Shown piece after piece: positions 1 through 8,400 of a stretch of DNA of 64,000 nt. A program made the position numbers and the translations under genes. The notes under the pieces are model-generated. The model saw only the letters and a list, made by a program, of their open reading frames with translations, made no database searches and had not been told where the DNA came from. Every line of letters begins with the position of its first letter. Positions within the stretch are counted from its first letter, which is position 1. The stretch comes from Acidimicrobiaceae bacterium (GTDB lineage: Bacteria > Actinomycetota > Acidimicrobiia > Acidimicrobiales > Poriferisodalaceae): assembly GCA_002721305.1 (NCBI GenBank), contig PBKA01000016.1:1-64000 (forward strand). Reading direction: 5' to 3'.

Positions 1-176
1 CTGGGGCTTCCTCCGCCACAGGCTCAACCTCCGCAGCTTCCTCCGCTGGGGCTTCCTCCGCTGGGGCTTCCTCCGCTGGGGCTTCCTCCGCCACAGGCTC
101 AACCTCAGGGACTTCCTCCGTTGGGGCTTCCTCCGCTGGGGCTTCCTCCGCCACAGGCTCAACCTCAGGGACTTCT
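1..176 (-). repeat. Tandem repeats coding the acidic L10 tail
   Basis: A 15-bp unit (+ strand CTGGGGCTTCCTCCG, coding AEEAP on the - strand) recurs, interspersed with a 30-bp unit coding EVPEVEPVA. At least seven 15-bp copies are visible, with small variants such as AEEAPT. All changes keep the L10 frame open. The array continues to the left window edge, so its full length is unknown. Confidence 0.85.
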
Positions 177-697
177 CCGCTCTTGTCAGCTAGAGCTTGG
201 AGTAAATTGGCCATCTCTGAAAGCAGATTGTTCATCATTGAAGCGATCTGCTGTAGCGGTGCGGCGAGCCCGCCTGCGATTGACGCGAGAAGTTCGTCAC
301 GAGATGGCAGATCAGCAAGCTCCCGGACCTGAGCTTCGTCTAGTAGCTCACCATCTAGAAGGCCACCCTTAATTATTAGGGCTTCATTTGCTGCAGCGAA
401 CTCTTTCAAAGCCTTCGCTGCAGCTCCCGGATCGTTGCCCACAAACGCCAGCGCCGTAGGCCCGACAAGCATGTCAATCAAACCCTCCGGGGTGCCTTCG
501 TCGAGCGCTCGACGAACGAGTGTGTTTTTGTAAATCTTGTAGACGGTTTCGGCTTCTCGCAAAGCGCCGCGCAGTTCAGCCATCTGGCCTACGTCAAGGC
601 CCCTGTATTCGGTAATTAGAACCGCGTCGGCTTCATCAAAACGTCCCCGGACGTCTTCTACGATTGATGATTTTTCTGCTCGCTGTTCTCCACTCAT
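1..697 (-). CDS. rplJ: 50S ribosomal protein L10, partial (C-terminal end outside window)
   Basis: L10 forms the base of the ribosomal stalk that carries L7/L12. The reading frame starts at an ATG at 697, preceded by a GGGGGTGAG-type ribosome binding site, and stays open to the left edge. The first ~170 residues have the usual L10 layout (an N-terminal domain with ITEYRGLDVGQMAELRGALR, then the helix that binds L7/L12). After about residue 175 the protein continues as a repetitive Ala/Pro/Glu tail built from AEEAP pentapeptides and EVPEVEPVA units, with no stop within the window. Normal L10 ends near 165-180 residues, so the tail of more than 50 residues is unusual. rplL presumably follows to the left. 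Confidence 0.93.
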   Translation of the reverse strand, partial: MSGEQRAEKSSIVEDVRGRFDEADAVLITEYRGLDVGQMAELRGALREAETVYKIYKNTLVRRALDEGTPEGLIDMLVGPTALAFVGNDPGAAAKALKEFAAANEALIIKGGLLDGELLDEAQVRELADLPSRDELLASIAGGLAAPLQQIASMMNNLLSEMANLLQALADKSGEVPEVEPVAEEAPAEEAPTEEVPEVEPVAEEAPAEEAPAEEAPAEEAAEVEPVAEEAP

Positions 698-779
698 GTC
701 TCACCCCCTCTGGGTAATCGGCGCTCGCAAAGCGAACACCGAGACCAAAGCCAAGAAATTGACTAGGGAGGTTCAGAGT

Positions 780-850
780 TCACCTATTCAGGCTGATGAT
801 GGTTTCCCATCAAGACACTTAGGGCCTAGGGCCACCGGAGGTCTATGGCG
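780..850 (-). promoter_or_regulatory. Candidate L10 leader (autoregulatory RNA element)
   Basis: The 232-base gap between rplA and rplJ is long for this operon and contains no gene. In the transcribed (-) direction it carries AGACCTCCGGTGG (832-844), resembling the 5' half of known L10 leader RNAs. It is followed by a perfect hairpin GATGG-GAAA-CCATC (798-811) and then CCTGAATAGGTGAAC. L10 leaders upstream of rplJ bind the L10-L12 complex to control their own synthesis. The match is by eye only and the second half of the usual stem is not clear. Confidence 0.35.
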
Positions 851-929
851 AGCAAAATTCAGTTGTGTGCTTAGGCTAGAGGCCTGACCCGCGAATGCAA
901 ACCGACCATCCAGCGCGATCTGGATTTGT

Positions 930-1619
930 TTAATCCCCTAGCGCGGTCGGATCGACCTTGATGCCAGGGCCCATTGTGGAGGAAATGGTGATCTTTTTTA
1001 TATAGCGACCCTTCGCCGAAGCCGGGCGGGCTCTTTCAATTTCATCCATCACCGCTGTGAAATTCGCCACAAGGTCCGACGCTTCAAAACTTGTTTTACC
1101 GATAGCAAGCTGCACATTGCCGTAAGTGTCGGTCCGATACTCGACTTTGCCGCCTTTGAATTCACCCACGGCTTTGGCAATCTCCGTCGTGACGGTCCCC
1201 GATTTGGGGTTGGGCATTAAGCCACGCGGACCGAGAACTCGTCCTAGCTTGCCAACGACAGGCATCATGTCGGGCGTAGCGATTGTCAGGTCGAAGTCCG
1301 TAAAGCCGCCTTCAATGCGTTCCGCTAGGTCTTCAGCTCCAACCACATCCGCGCCTGCTTCGGTGGCTTCGGTGGCCAATTCACCTTGAGCGAAGACAGC
1401 TACTCGCACCTCGCCTCCGGTTCCGGAAGGTAGCGCCACCGTACCTCTCACCATCTGATCGGCTTTGCGAGGATCTACCCCCAATCCAACAGCAATATCG
1501 ACAGCCTCGTCAAAGTTGGCTGACGCTAGTTCCTTCACGAGTCCAACCGCGTCGACCGGGTCGTGGAGCTGTTGTCGGTCCAGACGCTCACTTGCGTCGG
1601 AGTATTTCTTGCCACTCAT
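930..1619 (-). CDS. rplA: 50S ribosomal protein L1
   Basis: L1 binds 23S rRNA at the mobile L1 stalk used for E-site tRNA release and can repress its own operon. The product is 229 residues, the usual length. It begins [14 protein letters not shown] and contains the family signature around [14 protein letters not shown]. It lies 66 bases downstream of rplK in the standard rplK-rplA-rplJ order. Nothing is odd about the sequence. Confidence 0.97.
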   Translation of the reverse strand: MSGKKYSDASERLDRQQLHDPVDAVGLVKELASANFDEAVDIAVGLGVDPRKADQMVRGTVALPSGTGGEVRVAVFAQGELATEATEAGADVVGAEDLAERIEGGFTDFDLTIATPDMMPVVGKLGRVLGPRGLMPNPKSGTVTTEIAKAVGEFKGGKVEYRTDTYGNVQLAIGKTSFEASDLVANFTAVMDEIERARPASAKGRYIKKITISSTMGPGIKVDPTALGD

Positions 1620-1685
1620 GTGTGTCGCCTTTCAGCTACCTCTTCGGACGCGTTCATTGGGCGAGGTCTCTCCAATGGGCGTTTT

Positions 1686-2120
1686 CTAAGAACCTTGAAC
1701 CTCTATGCCCATCGAACGTGCCGTGCCTGCTACTTGAAGTTTGGCAGCTTCAATATCGTTGGCGTTCAAGTCGGGCATCTTGATGTTGGCGATTTCTTCC
1801 AATTGTGACTGAGATATTGACCCAACGGGATCTTCTCGTCCCGGCTCATGTGCCGCTTTGTCAAGTCGTGCAGCCTCACGGATCAATACAGACGTGGGGG
1901 GAGTTTTCGTGATGAAGGTGAAGGAACGATCTTCGAAAATAGTGATCTCGACGGGAACGATGGATCCACGCTGGTCTTCGGTTTGAGCGTTATATGCCTT
2001 GCAGAAATCCATGATTTGGACTCCATGAGGACCAAGTGCTGTACCCACGGGTGGCGCCGGGCTGGCCTGTCCGGCCGGGATTTGAATCTTTACTATTGCG
2101 GCGACTTGTTTTTTCGCCAT
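1686..2120 (-). CDS. rplK: 50S ribosomal protein L11
   Basis: L11 forms the GTPase-associated centre with 23S rRNA and is needed for RelA-type stringent signalling; thiostrepton targets this site. The product is 144 residues, full length, starting [18 protein letters not shown]. The proline-rich N-terminal linker ([14 protein letters not shown]) and the C-terminal RNA-binding domain ([17 protein letters not shown]) are intact. It follows nusG after 92 bases and precedes rplA, probably in one transcript. Confidence 0.97.
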   Translation of the reverse strand: MAKKQVAAIVKIQIPAGQASPAPPVGTALGPHGVQIMDFCKAYNAQTEDQRGSIVPVEITIFEDRSFTFITKTPPTSVLIREAARLDKAAHEPGREDPVGSISQSQLEEIANIKMPDLNANDIEAAKLQVAGTARSMGIEVQGS

Positions 2121-2212
2121 GGGCGTTCTCCGTGATTGTGGGGCTCACGCATTAGCGAGAGCTAGACATGTCATTGTTTCTGGTTGATCTCGAGATGACA
2201 ACCAGTCTGAGG

Positions 2213-2974
2213 TCAAATTTTTGCAACCTGTGCGAAATCGAGTTCGACAGGCGTTTCTCGCCCAAAGATATTGACCAAGACCTTTACCTTTAACTGTTCT
2301 TCGTTAATTTCAACAATTTGGCCTTGAAAGTCGGCGAATGGCCCTTCTTTGATACGAACACTCTCGTTGAGTTCGTACAAAAGGCGGGGCTTGATCTTTC
2401 GTTGCGGTTCTTCGCCGTCTTTCTTGACCGCCAAGAAGTTGTCGACTTCTTTTCGACGAAGGGGTGAGGGCTTTCCACCTGGCCCGGCAAAGCCGGTCAC
2501 ACCGGGGGTGTTTCGGATCATGTGATGTACATCGTCATTTCGCCGGCAACGGATCAATAAATAACCCGGAAACATCTTTTTTTGGACGACAACTCGTTGA
2601 CCATTGCGAAACTCCGTCACATCCTCCATCGGGACCACGACTTCGTAGATCTTGTCTTCCATGTCGAAGGATTGGACTCGAGCCTCAAGATTCTGTTTGA
2701 CCTTTTTCTCGTAACCCGACTGGGTGTGGACCACAAACCAGCGTCCTGGCCGGTCATAGGCAGATACTTCCTCGGAAGTGTCTTCTAGGAGTTCGTCCTC
2801 ATCAATCACTTCGGCGCCTTCCTGAAGCGCGTTCGAGTCCGTATCAGAACCATCTGCTTGGAGATTCTCAACATCCACATCATTTACGGGTTCGGGTTCC
2901 GTCGCCGGTTCAGTGCCCAACAATTGCCGGGCAGCTGCCATCGGGTCGTTATTGGAAGATTCAATATCGGTCAT
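2213..2974 (-). CDS. nusG: Transcription termination/antitermination protein NusG
   Basis: NusG binds RNA polymerase and modulates pausing and Rho-dependent termination. The ATG at 2974 ([13 protein letters not shown]) overlaps the secE TAA by one base (TAATG). That start is preferred over an in-frame ATG at 3106 that lies inside secE. The 253-residue product has an acidic N-terminal extension of about 80 residues, common in actinobacterial NusG. Next come the NGN domain ([19 protein letters not shown]) and a C-terminal KOW domain ([15 protein letters not shown]). Confidence 0.96.
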   Translation of the reverse strand: MTDIESSNNDPMAAARQLLGTEPATEPEPVNDVDVENLQADGSDTDSNALQEGAEVIDEDELLEDTSEEVSAYDRPGRWFVVHTQSGYEKKVKQNLEARVQSFDMEDKIYEVVVPMEDVTEFRNGQRVVVQKKMFPGYLLIRCRRNDDVHHMIRNTPGVTGFAGPGGKPSPLRRKEVDNFLAVKKDGEEPQRKIKPRLLYELNESVRIKEGPFADFQGQIVEINEEQLKVKVLVNIFGRETPVELDFAQVAKI

Positions 2975-3282
2975 TAGTTCACATCGAAGAGGCGCAGTAC
3001 CCCTTCGCCAGTCAGGTAGTCCAGACCTGCGATAAGCGCAGTCAGAACGACGATGGTGACGAAGACAACTATTGAGTAGTTGACGATTTCGTCCTTCGTG
3101 GGCCACACCACTTTGCGCAGTTCGCCCTTAACTTCACCTACGAATTGGCGTGGGCCCGCCCGTTCTGTGTCGGGAGCATTGCCGGCAGCAGCACGTCGAT
3201 CACGATTGGCTATAGGAGCGCCATCGGCACTCATTTCACCCTGCTTTTGCAGGTGCCTTCGTGTTTGTCGATTCATTGCCAT
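2974..3282 (-). CDS. secE: Preprotein translocase subunit SecE
   Basis: SecE clamps SecY in the membrane translocon. The 102-residue product has a basic soluble N-terminus of about 45 residues, the amphipathic signature [20 protein letters not shown] and one C-terminal membrane segment ([18 protein letters not shown]). This is the single-span form typical of Gram-positive bacteria. It is translationally coupled to nusG by a one-base overlap and lies just downstream of tRNA-Trp, a classical arrangement. Confidence 0.95.
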   Translation of the reverse strand: MAMNRQTRRHLQKQGEMSADGAPIANRDRRAAAGNAPDTERAGPRQFVGEVKGELRKVVWPTKDEIVNYSIVVFVTIVVLTALIAGLDYLTGEGVLRLFDVN

Positions 3283-3337
3283 AAGTTTGGGTCCGTACGA
3301 GAGGTGGATAGATGGGCTGTTGAGGGCAACAGCTGAG

Positions 3338-3411
3338 CAGGGCAGGAGGGACTTGAACCCCCAACCTTCGGTTTTGGAGACCGGTGCTCTACCAAATTGA
3401 GCTACTGCCCT
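3338..3411 (-). tRNA. tRNA-Trp (anticodon CCA)
   Basis: A 74-nt cloverleaf. The acceptor stem AGGGCAG pairs with CTGCCCT, followed by discriminator G. The anticodon loop reads CTCCAAA with anticodon CCA, and the T arm contains GGTTCAAGTCC. No CCA end is encoded. It sits directly upstream of secE, as in many bacteria. Confidence 0.97.
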
Positions 3412-3501
3412 CAGCGGAAAGGAATTTCCTTGCGATGAGGCAGTGAAAAACGATAGCAGCGGGCTTGAGAGTTTCCTTTCGTAACTTACTTTGGTTTTTT
3501 C

Positions 3502-3855
3502 CTAACTCGCCTGGGCACTTCGACGACGGGCGGGTAAAGAACTCAGCCCGAGGGCAAGAGCTATCCCCAGCCCGCATAAAGCAGCGACTTTGGATCTTTG
3601 TCGCCTAGCGATAAACGGGGTGCGGTCTATCGTGTCGACCGATTCAAGGATGCGGTCCATCAGTCCATTGGGTACAGGGATTTCACTTCGCAAGGACTGA
3701 AGTTCTCGCTGTATCCGCCTTTCACGAGACATCTCAGCCTGACATCGAAGGCAGCGACGGGCATGTTGTCTGAGCTTCGCAGCGCCGATGATTTCGCCGC
3801 GAGCCATGGCCCTAATCTGTTTGTGATGTCGGTCACACCGCATGCCGAACCTCAC
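3502..3855 (-). CDS. Putative zinc-type anti-sigma factor
   Basis: A 117-residue protein whose start overlaps the end of the ECF sigma gene by 23 bases, the usual layout of a sigma/anti-sigma pair. It contains HARRCLRC, the H-x3-C-x2-C motif of zinc-binding anti-sigma domains, near residues 31-38. A hydrophobic segment near residues 90-107 (ALCGLGIALALGLSSL) would anchor it in the membrane, leaving the zinc domain in the cytoplasm to hold the sigma factor. The C-terminal outside portion is very short, so signal sensing may be through the zinc domain. A second ATG four codons later (MRCDRHHK) is an alternative start. Confidence 0.75.
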   Translation of the reverse strand: MRFGMRCDRHHKQIRAMARGEIIGAAKLRQHARRCLRCQAEMSRERRIQRELQSLRSEIPVPNGLMDRILESVDTIDRTPFIARRQRSKVAALCGLGIALALGLSSLPARRRSAQAS

Positions 3856-4435
3856 GAATAATCGCGTCTGTGGCGCCAGACTCCATCGTTCGACGTTTAG
3901 TTTGGATCGCTTGTCGCATCCGCTTTCTACCTCTATGAAGGCGGACTTTCACTGCCGTCGCGGAAATTCCCAATTGCCTTCCGATTTCGAGGTGGGGTAG
4001 ATCAAAGACATCACTTAAGACGACCACAGCTCGCAGGTTGGGTGGTAGTTCCTCAAGCGATTCTCGCACTTCAGCGCTGATTTCGGCGTCTTCGGCCCGG
4101 CGTTCAGGGTGATACTCATCGTTCAGATCAAGTACATCTCGTTGGATTGGGTCGCATGCGTAACGTTGGTGGGAAGTTAGGAGCGTATTCGCGCAGTTAA
4201 CGGTGATTCGATGCAGCCAAGTGGTGAACCTCGCTTCTCCACGAAAATCGATGAGACCCCGGTAAGCGCGCAAGTAAGCCTCTTGAACCACGTCTAAAGC
4301 ATCATGATGGTTGCGTGTGAGGCGCGCCGCTAGAAGAAAAATATCTGCATAGGTTTGCTCGACGAGACGAGAGAAGGCCTCGTCGTCGCCACCTTGAGCT
4401 GCGGCGACATCTGCACGGAGCTGTGCTGTTGGCAT
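3833..4435 (-). CDS. ECF-family RNA polymerase sigma factor
   Basis: A 200-residue group 4 (ECF) sigma factor. Region 2 is seen as YADIFLLAARLTRNHHDALD and VVQEAYLRAYRGL, which read the -10 element. Region 4 is an HTH (HLEIGRQLGISATAVKVRLH) that reads the -35. Regions 3 and 1 are absent, as expected. It is followed by an overlapping zinc anti-sigma gene, suggesting release upon redox or envelope stress, similar to the SigE/RpoE group. Its regulon cannot be read from this window. Confidence 0.9.
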   Translation of the reverse strand: MPTAQLRADVAAAQGGDDEAFSRLVEQTYADIFLLAARLTRNHHDALDVVQEAYLRAYRGLIDFRGEARFTTWLHRITVNCANTLLTSHQRYACDPIQRDVLDLNDEYHPERRAEDAEISAEVRESLEELPPNLRAVVVLSDVFDLPHLEIGRQLGISATAVKVRLHRGRKRMRQAIQTKRRTMESGATDAIIREVRHAV

Positions 4436-4535
4436 GACTTGACGCTACTCCTCATCTCGTGATTATGCGGCTCTTGCCTTCGAGTCATCAAAGTTTGTGG
4501 ATCTTTACTCGAGAAAATTTCTCTGGATTGTTAGG

Positions 4536-4612
4536 TGGTAGCGGGACCGGGACTCGAACCCGGGACCTCACGATTATGAGCCGTGCGCTCTGACCAACTG
4601 AGCTATCCCGCC
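4536..4612 (-). tRNA. tRNA-Met (anticodon CAT, elongator type)
   Basis: A 77-nt cloverleaf including an encoded CCA end. The acceptor 5' strand GGCGGGA pairs with TCCCGCT (one G-U pair at position 1-72). The anticodon loop is CTCATAA and the T arm GGTTCGAGTCC. The paired 1-72 end argues for elongator rather than initiator tRNA. A tRNA-Ile2 with modified CAU cannot be fully excluded. Confidence 0.9.
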
Positions 4613-4627
4613 ATGCTCTTACGAGCG

Positions 4628-4700
4628 AGCCCCGTGCCGGAATCGAACCGGCGACACCAGCCTTACCATGGCTGTGCTCTACCGACTGAGCTAACGGGGC
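4628..4700 (-). tRNA. tRNA-Thr (anticodon GGT)
   Basis: A 73-nt cloverleaf with acceptor GCCCCGT/ACGGGGC, anticodon loop ATGGTAA giving anticodon GGT, and T arm GGTTCGATTCC. No CCA end is encoded. It lies 15 bases upstream of tRNA-Met on the same strand, so the two are probably co-transcribed. Confidence 0.95.
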
Positions 4701-4789
4701 AACCATGAAGCGGGCGAACCCGCACAGACCTGAAAGCTTACGGATCATCCCTGATGTTCCACAACCCCTCGGCCAGTACCTTTATACCC

Positions 4790-5287
4790 ATGAAGGTTCG
4801 CTTAGCCAAGCTTTCTGACGCTGGTGCGATTGCAGATATATATAACCACGAAGTGCTTTCCGGGGTGGCGACGTTCGATTTAGTTCCCAAAAGCTTGGAA
4901 GAACAACGTGATTGGCTCCGGGAACGTTCGGGCGCTCTACCTTGCATCGTCGCTCTCACCGACCAAGGCGAGGTCACGGGCTGGGCTTGCCTTTCGAAAT
5001 ATAGAGATCGGCCAGCCTACGGAACCAGCGTCGAAAATTCCATTTATGTGCATGAAGGGCATCAAGGCACCGGCGTCGGCTCTTTGCTACTGGCGGAATT
5101 GGTACGACTTGCCGACGACCACGGCTTCCACGCAACTTTTGCTCGGATAGCTGGTGAGAATCCAGCTTCAATAGCTCTCCACTCAAAACACGGCTTCAAG
5201 CTGGTGGGAGTTGAGAGGGAAGTCGGTCGCAAATTTGGGCAATGGCTAGATGTCACCGTTATGCAGCGTTTAGCTGCAGAAATTTGA
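4790..5287 (+). CDS. GNAT-family N-acetyltransferase, phosphinothricin acetyltransferase-like
   Basis: A single-domain GNAT enzyme of 165 residues transferring acetyl from acetyl-CoA to an amine. The layout matches the Pat/Bar subfamily: VRLAKLSDAGAIADIYNHEV at the N-terminus, then YVHEGHQGTGVGSLLL with the acetyl-CoA pyrophosphate-binding Q-G-x-G-V-G loop. It ends with LHSKHGFKLVGVEREVGRKF and W-L-D-V, typical of that group. The ATG at 4790 fits the family start; an in-frame ATG at 4754 would add 12 unrelated residues. The substrate may be phosphinothricin, methionine sulfoximine or another amino acid and cannot be fixed from sequence. Confidence 0.85.
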   Translation: MKVRLAKLSDAGAIADIYNHEVLSGVATFDLVPKSLEEQRDWLRERSGALPCIVALTDQGEVTGWACLSKYRDRPAYGTSVENSIYVHEGHQGTGVGSLLLAELVRLADDHGFHATFARIAGENPASIALHSKHGFKLVGVEREVGRKFGQWLDVTVMQRLAAEI

Positions 5288-5297
5288 CCTTTCCCGT

Positions 5298-6212
5298 TTA
5301 GAAATGCCAGGGAAATTGTCGGAAATCTTGTTGGCGCTTTTCCAAAAAGGCATCCCGACCCTCGGTCGCTTCATCAGTCCCGTACGCCAATCGGGTGGCC
5401 TCACCGGCAAAAACTTGCTGACCGATGAGGCCGTCATCAATCAAGTTGAACGCGAACTTTGCCATTCGTTGCGCGGTCGGGGACTTCGAATTGATTTCTT
5501 CCGCCCATTCCAGTGCCACGCTTTCTAGGTCCGCGTGATCAACTACCAAGTTGACGTCGCCCATGAGGAATCGCTCTTCAGCGTCGTGGGTTCGTCCAAG
5601 GAAAAATATCTCGCGCGCTTTTTTCTGCCCTATCTGCTTGGCGAGGTAAGCGGAGCCGAATCCTCCATCGAAACTCGCTACATCAGTATCTGTTTGTTTG
5701 AAACGGGCATGTTCTCTACTGGCGAGGGTTAAATCACATGTGACGTGAAGGCTGTGTCCCCCACCCACAGCCCAGCCAGGAACAACGCAAATCACTACCT
5801 TTGGCATCATCCGAATCAGGCGTTGACATTCGAGGATGTGCAATCGTCCCACTTGGGCGGGATCAATTGTTTCGCTGGTCTCTCCGTCGGCGTATTTGTA
5901 GCCGTCTTTGCCCCGAATTCGTTGATCCCCACCTGAACAAAAGGCCCAACCGGCATCTTTCGTCGATGGTCCGTTTCCGGTGAGTAGGACGACACCGACG
6001 TCAGTGCTCATGCGAGCATGGTCCAGGGCGCTATAGAGCTCGTCAACAGTTCCCGGCCTGAACGCATTGCGAACATCCGGTCGATCGAATGCAATGCGGA
6101 CAGTTCCTTGGTCTAGTGCTCGATGATATGTGATGTCATTGAAATCGAATCCTTCAACCTGACTCCATAACGAGGCATCGAAGATCTCTGAGACATTCGG
6201 CAAATAAGACAT
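5298..6212 (-). CDS. menB: 1,4-dihydroxy-2-naphthoyl-CoA synthase
   Basis: MenB closes the second ring in menaquinone synthesis, from O-succinylbenzoyl-CoA. The 304-residue crotonase-fold protein contains the oxyanion-hole regions WAFCSGGDQRIRG and VVPGWAVGGGHSLHVTCDL. It also has QTDTDVASFDGG, where an Asp follows QT, as in the bicarbonate-independent mycobacterial MenB (E. coli has Gly there). The C-terminus FRQFPWHF is characteristic. No other men genes are adjacent, but menaquinone is the expected carrier for the respiratory genes in this window. Confidence 0.94.
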   Translation of the reverse strand: MSYLPNVSEIFDASLWSQVEGFDFNDITYHRALDQGTVRIAFDRPDVRNAFRPGTVDELYSALDHARMSTDVGVVLLTGNGPSTKDAGWAFCSGGDQRIRGKDGYKYADGETSETIDPAQVGRLHILECQRLIRMMPKVVICVVPGWAVGGGHSLHVTCDLTLASREHARFKQTDTDVASFDGGFGSAYLAKQIGQKKAREIFFLGRTHDAEERFLMGDVNLVVDHADLESVALEWAEEINSKSPTAQRMAKFAFNLIDDGLIGQQVFAGEATRLAYGTDEATEGRDAFLEKRQQDFRQFPWHF

Positions 6213-6274
6213 TGGACTCCTGAACCGTCAGTGGTTGTAGTCGTAGATTAGAGGCGGACACCGAAGGGGACATC

Positions 6275-7147
6275 ATGAAGTTTGGTCTTAGATATTGCAA
6301 CACCGACAAATACGCAGCGGACACCGCCTTGGCTACGGAATTAGTGCAAGCAGGTGAAGAGGCCGGTTTTGAGTCCGCATGGACCGTTGAACACACAGTG
6401 ATCCCTTCGGGATACGAGTCGGTGTATCCGTACAGCGAGTCGGGGAAAATTGCTGGCGGCGCAGAAGACTTGATTCTGCCCGACCCGCTGATTTGGATGG
6501 CCCATATGGCTGGAGCCACAACATCCATCAAATTCGGCACAGCGATCTTGATTTTGCCACAGCACTCACCTGTCGTATGCGCTGCTCAAGTGGCGACGCT
6601 TGACTATATGTCTGGGGGCAGAGTCCTTCTCGGTATCGGAGTCGGTTGGCTCAAAGAGGAATTTGACGCAATCGGGGCACCGTTCGAACGCAGAGGACCC
6701 AGGACAGACGAATATGTGGCGGCTATGCGCGAATTGTGGGCAAACGACTGCGCTACTTTCCAAGGCGAATTTGTTCAGTTCACAGATACTTATTGTCTGC
6801 CTCGGCCCGTCAACGGTTCGGTTCCCATCATCGTTGGGGGCGACACCGATTACGCAGCTCGAAGAGCTGGCCGGTTGGGCGACGGATACTTTCCAGCTCG
6901 CGATACCCCACAAGAACGGATCGATCTTGCCCGCAGAACGGCGGAGGAATTCGGGCGAGATCCTGATGCTCTCGAGATAACAATGCCTATGCCCGAAAAC
7001 CCCGACGACGTCCCCAAGATGAAGGCCCGTGGCGTGGACCGACTCGTTGTCCCGGTTACAGCTATGGCCGGAATGCCCACTCTGATTGATTCACCTGCAG
7101 ATGCTCTGCGTTTCGGGGACATCATTGCGAAATACGCTGATTTGTAG
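6275..7147 (+). CDS. LLM-class (luciferase-like) oxidoreductase, F420-dependent type
   Basis: A 290-residue TIM-barrel protein of the bacterial luciferase superfamily. It begins MKFGLRYCNTDKYAAD and contains ESAWTVEHTVIPSGY, FGTAILILPQHSPVVCAAQV, LDYMSGGRVLLGIGVGW and the C-terminal cofactor region. This subgroup in actinobacteria normally uses coenzyme F420, which is inference here. It is divergent from menB, sharing a 62-base promoter region. The substrate is unknown. Confidence 0.85.
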   Translation: MKFGLRYCNTDKYAADTALATELVQAGEEAGFESAWTVEHTVIPSGYESVYPYSESGKIAGGAEDLILPDPLIWMAHMAGATTSIKFGTAILILPQHSPVVCAAQVATLDYMSGGRVLLGIGVGWLKEEFDAIGAPFERRGPRTDEYVAAMRELWANDCATFQGEFVQFTDTYCLPRPVNGSVPIIVGGDTDYAARRAGRLGDGYFPARDTPQERIDLARRTAEEFGRDPDALEITMPMPENPDDVPKMKARGVDRLVVPVTAMAGMPTLIDSPADALRFGDIIAKYADL

Positions 7148-7152
7148 ATTAA

Positions 7153-8400
7153 TTACGCCCAACCCCGGTGCGTGAACCGTGCGAGGGTGTCGCGGTCATA
7201 TTGGTCAACTAACGCTACTTCCCAGTCCAGGTACTCCTGCATTGCCCGTCGTGCTACGTGCGCATCTCCTGGGTCATAGGGAAGAACAACTTGCGGGCTA
7301 CGAAATGTGAGTTCACTAGTTCCGTGTTCGAGTGAACTGTCATCGCCCAGTTCGTCGTTAAGTACATGAGTTTCCCAACCCATTTCTAGAAGCCAAGAAG
7401 CTGTCATCGAGGCCCTTGTCAGGTCATCGTCAGCCAGAACTATCCGCGATCCTCGGGTAATTGCGTATTCGTCGGTGGCTTGAACTAGTTGACCTCCCGG
7501 GGCATTTCTGAAACCGGGAAGATGGCCCGCTTCGTATTCAGCGGGTGTCCGGACATCAAACTGATACACCGTTCGTGAGTCATCGGATTTCCATTGGCCC
7601 AGGATGGAACTGGTTATTTGACTGACCTCGAAACGTCTGGAAACTTGTTGCGCTGCCGCCGATGCCTGCTGCCGGCCCGTCACGGTAGGAGTCGGTGCAA
7701 CATCGTCGTTGCCGTGATCCAACGTCAGGTCGGCAAGTTCCCATCCCATGGTGCCATTCTCCAATGCAACCACCTCGTTAGGGATTCCTGCTCGCACCAG
7801 CGATTCCGCTCCAAGAATGCTGCGTGTTCGCCCCGCGCAGTTAACGACAACGGTGGCATCTTGTGTCAGTAAATCGAACACTCGATACACAAGTTCTCCA
7901 CCCGGACACGAGCGACCGGTGGGAATACTCATGCGGTTGAACTCGCGTTCAGTTCGTGAGTCCAAAATAACTAGCGGACGCCCTTCTGATATCCATTCGT
8001 TGAGTTGGGCTGCTTCAACATGTGGTGTTCCATAGTGACGTTCAACTAATTCACCGAACAACTTCGATGGCACATTCACACCTGAATAAATTTCGTGTCC
8101 TGCGTGCGTCCAAGATTCGATGCCCCCATCTAAGACCGTGACGTTTGTCCACCCATTTTCTTTGAGGATGGATTGAAGTGCTCTGTCCTCGTCTTCTTCC
8201 CCTGCGATGACAATTGGAGTTGAGAGACGCGGGAGGAGAACCTCAGCGGCTACAAGCGCATCGTCAAGTCGAAGACTTGCGGCCCACAAAAGATGGCCTT
8301 GGCTATAGGTTTCGTGATCCCGGGGATCAACGATCGCTAGTTCGTCAGTGCCGCTGATCGCTGTTGCAAGTTCGCTAACCGAAATGCTGTCTGTCGTCAC
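7153..8400 (-). CDS. Multidomain rhodanese-like protein (three tandem domains)
   Basis: A 415-residue cytoplasmic protein with three rhodanese folds, around residues 5-105, 125-235 and 255-350, then a C-terminal ~60-residue extension. Only the middle domain keeps a catalytic-type cysteine loop, VVVNCAGRTRS; the first has IAGEEDEDR and the third LADDDLTR in its place. Rhodaneses move sulfane sulfur from thiosulfate or persulfides to a thiol acceptor. Its start overlaps the stop of the cysteine-dioxygenase-like gene by four bases, so the two are translationally coupled and likely act in one thiol or sulfur pathway. Confidence 0.82.
   Translation of the reverse strand: MTTDSISVSELATAISGTDELAIVDPRDHETYSQGHLLWAASLRLDDALVAAEVLLPRLSTPIVIAGEEDEDRALQSILKENGWTNVTVLDGGIESWTHAGHEIYSGVNVPSKLFGELVERHYGTPHVEAAQLNEWISEGRPLVILDSRTEREFNRMSIPTGRSCPGGELVYRVFDLLTQDATVVVNCAGRTRSILGAESLVRAGIPNEVVALENGTMGWELADLTLDHGNDDVAPTPTVTGRQQASAAAQQVSRRFEVSQITSSILGQWKSDDSRTVYQFDVRTPAEYEAGHLPGFRNAPGGQLVQATDEYAITRGSRIVLADDDLTRASMTASWLLEMGWETHVLNDELGDDSSLEHGTSELTFRSPQVVLPYDPGDAHVARRAMQEYLDWEVALVDQYDRDTLARFTHRGWA

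Noticed and set aside
1-176. CRISPR-like or VNTR array
   Set aside because: The repeats are contiguous 15-bp and 30-bp units in frame with L10, with no unique spacers between equal repeats.
2974-3106. Longer nusG start at 3106
   Set aside because: It would lie within secE and add 44 Arg-rich residues; the TAATG overlap start at 2974 fits the family.
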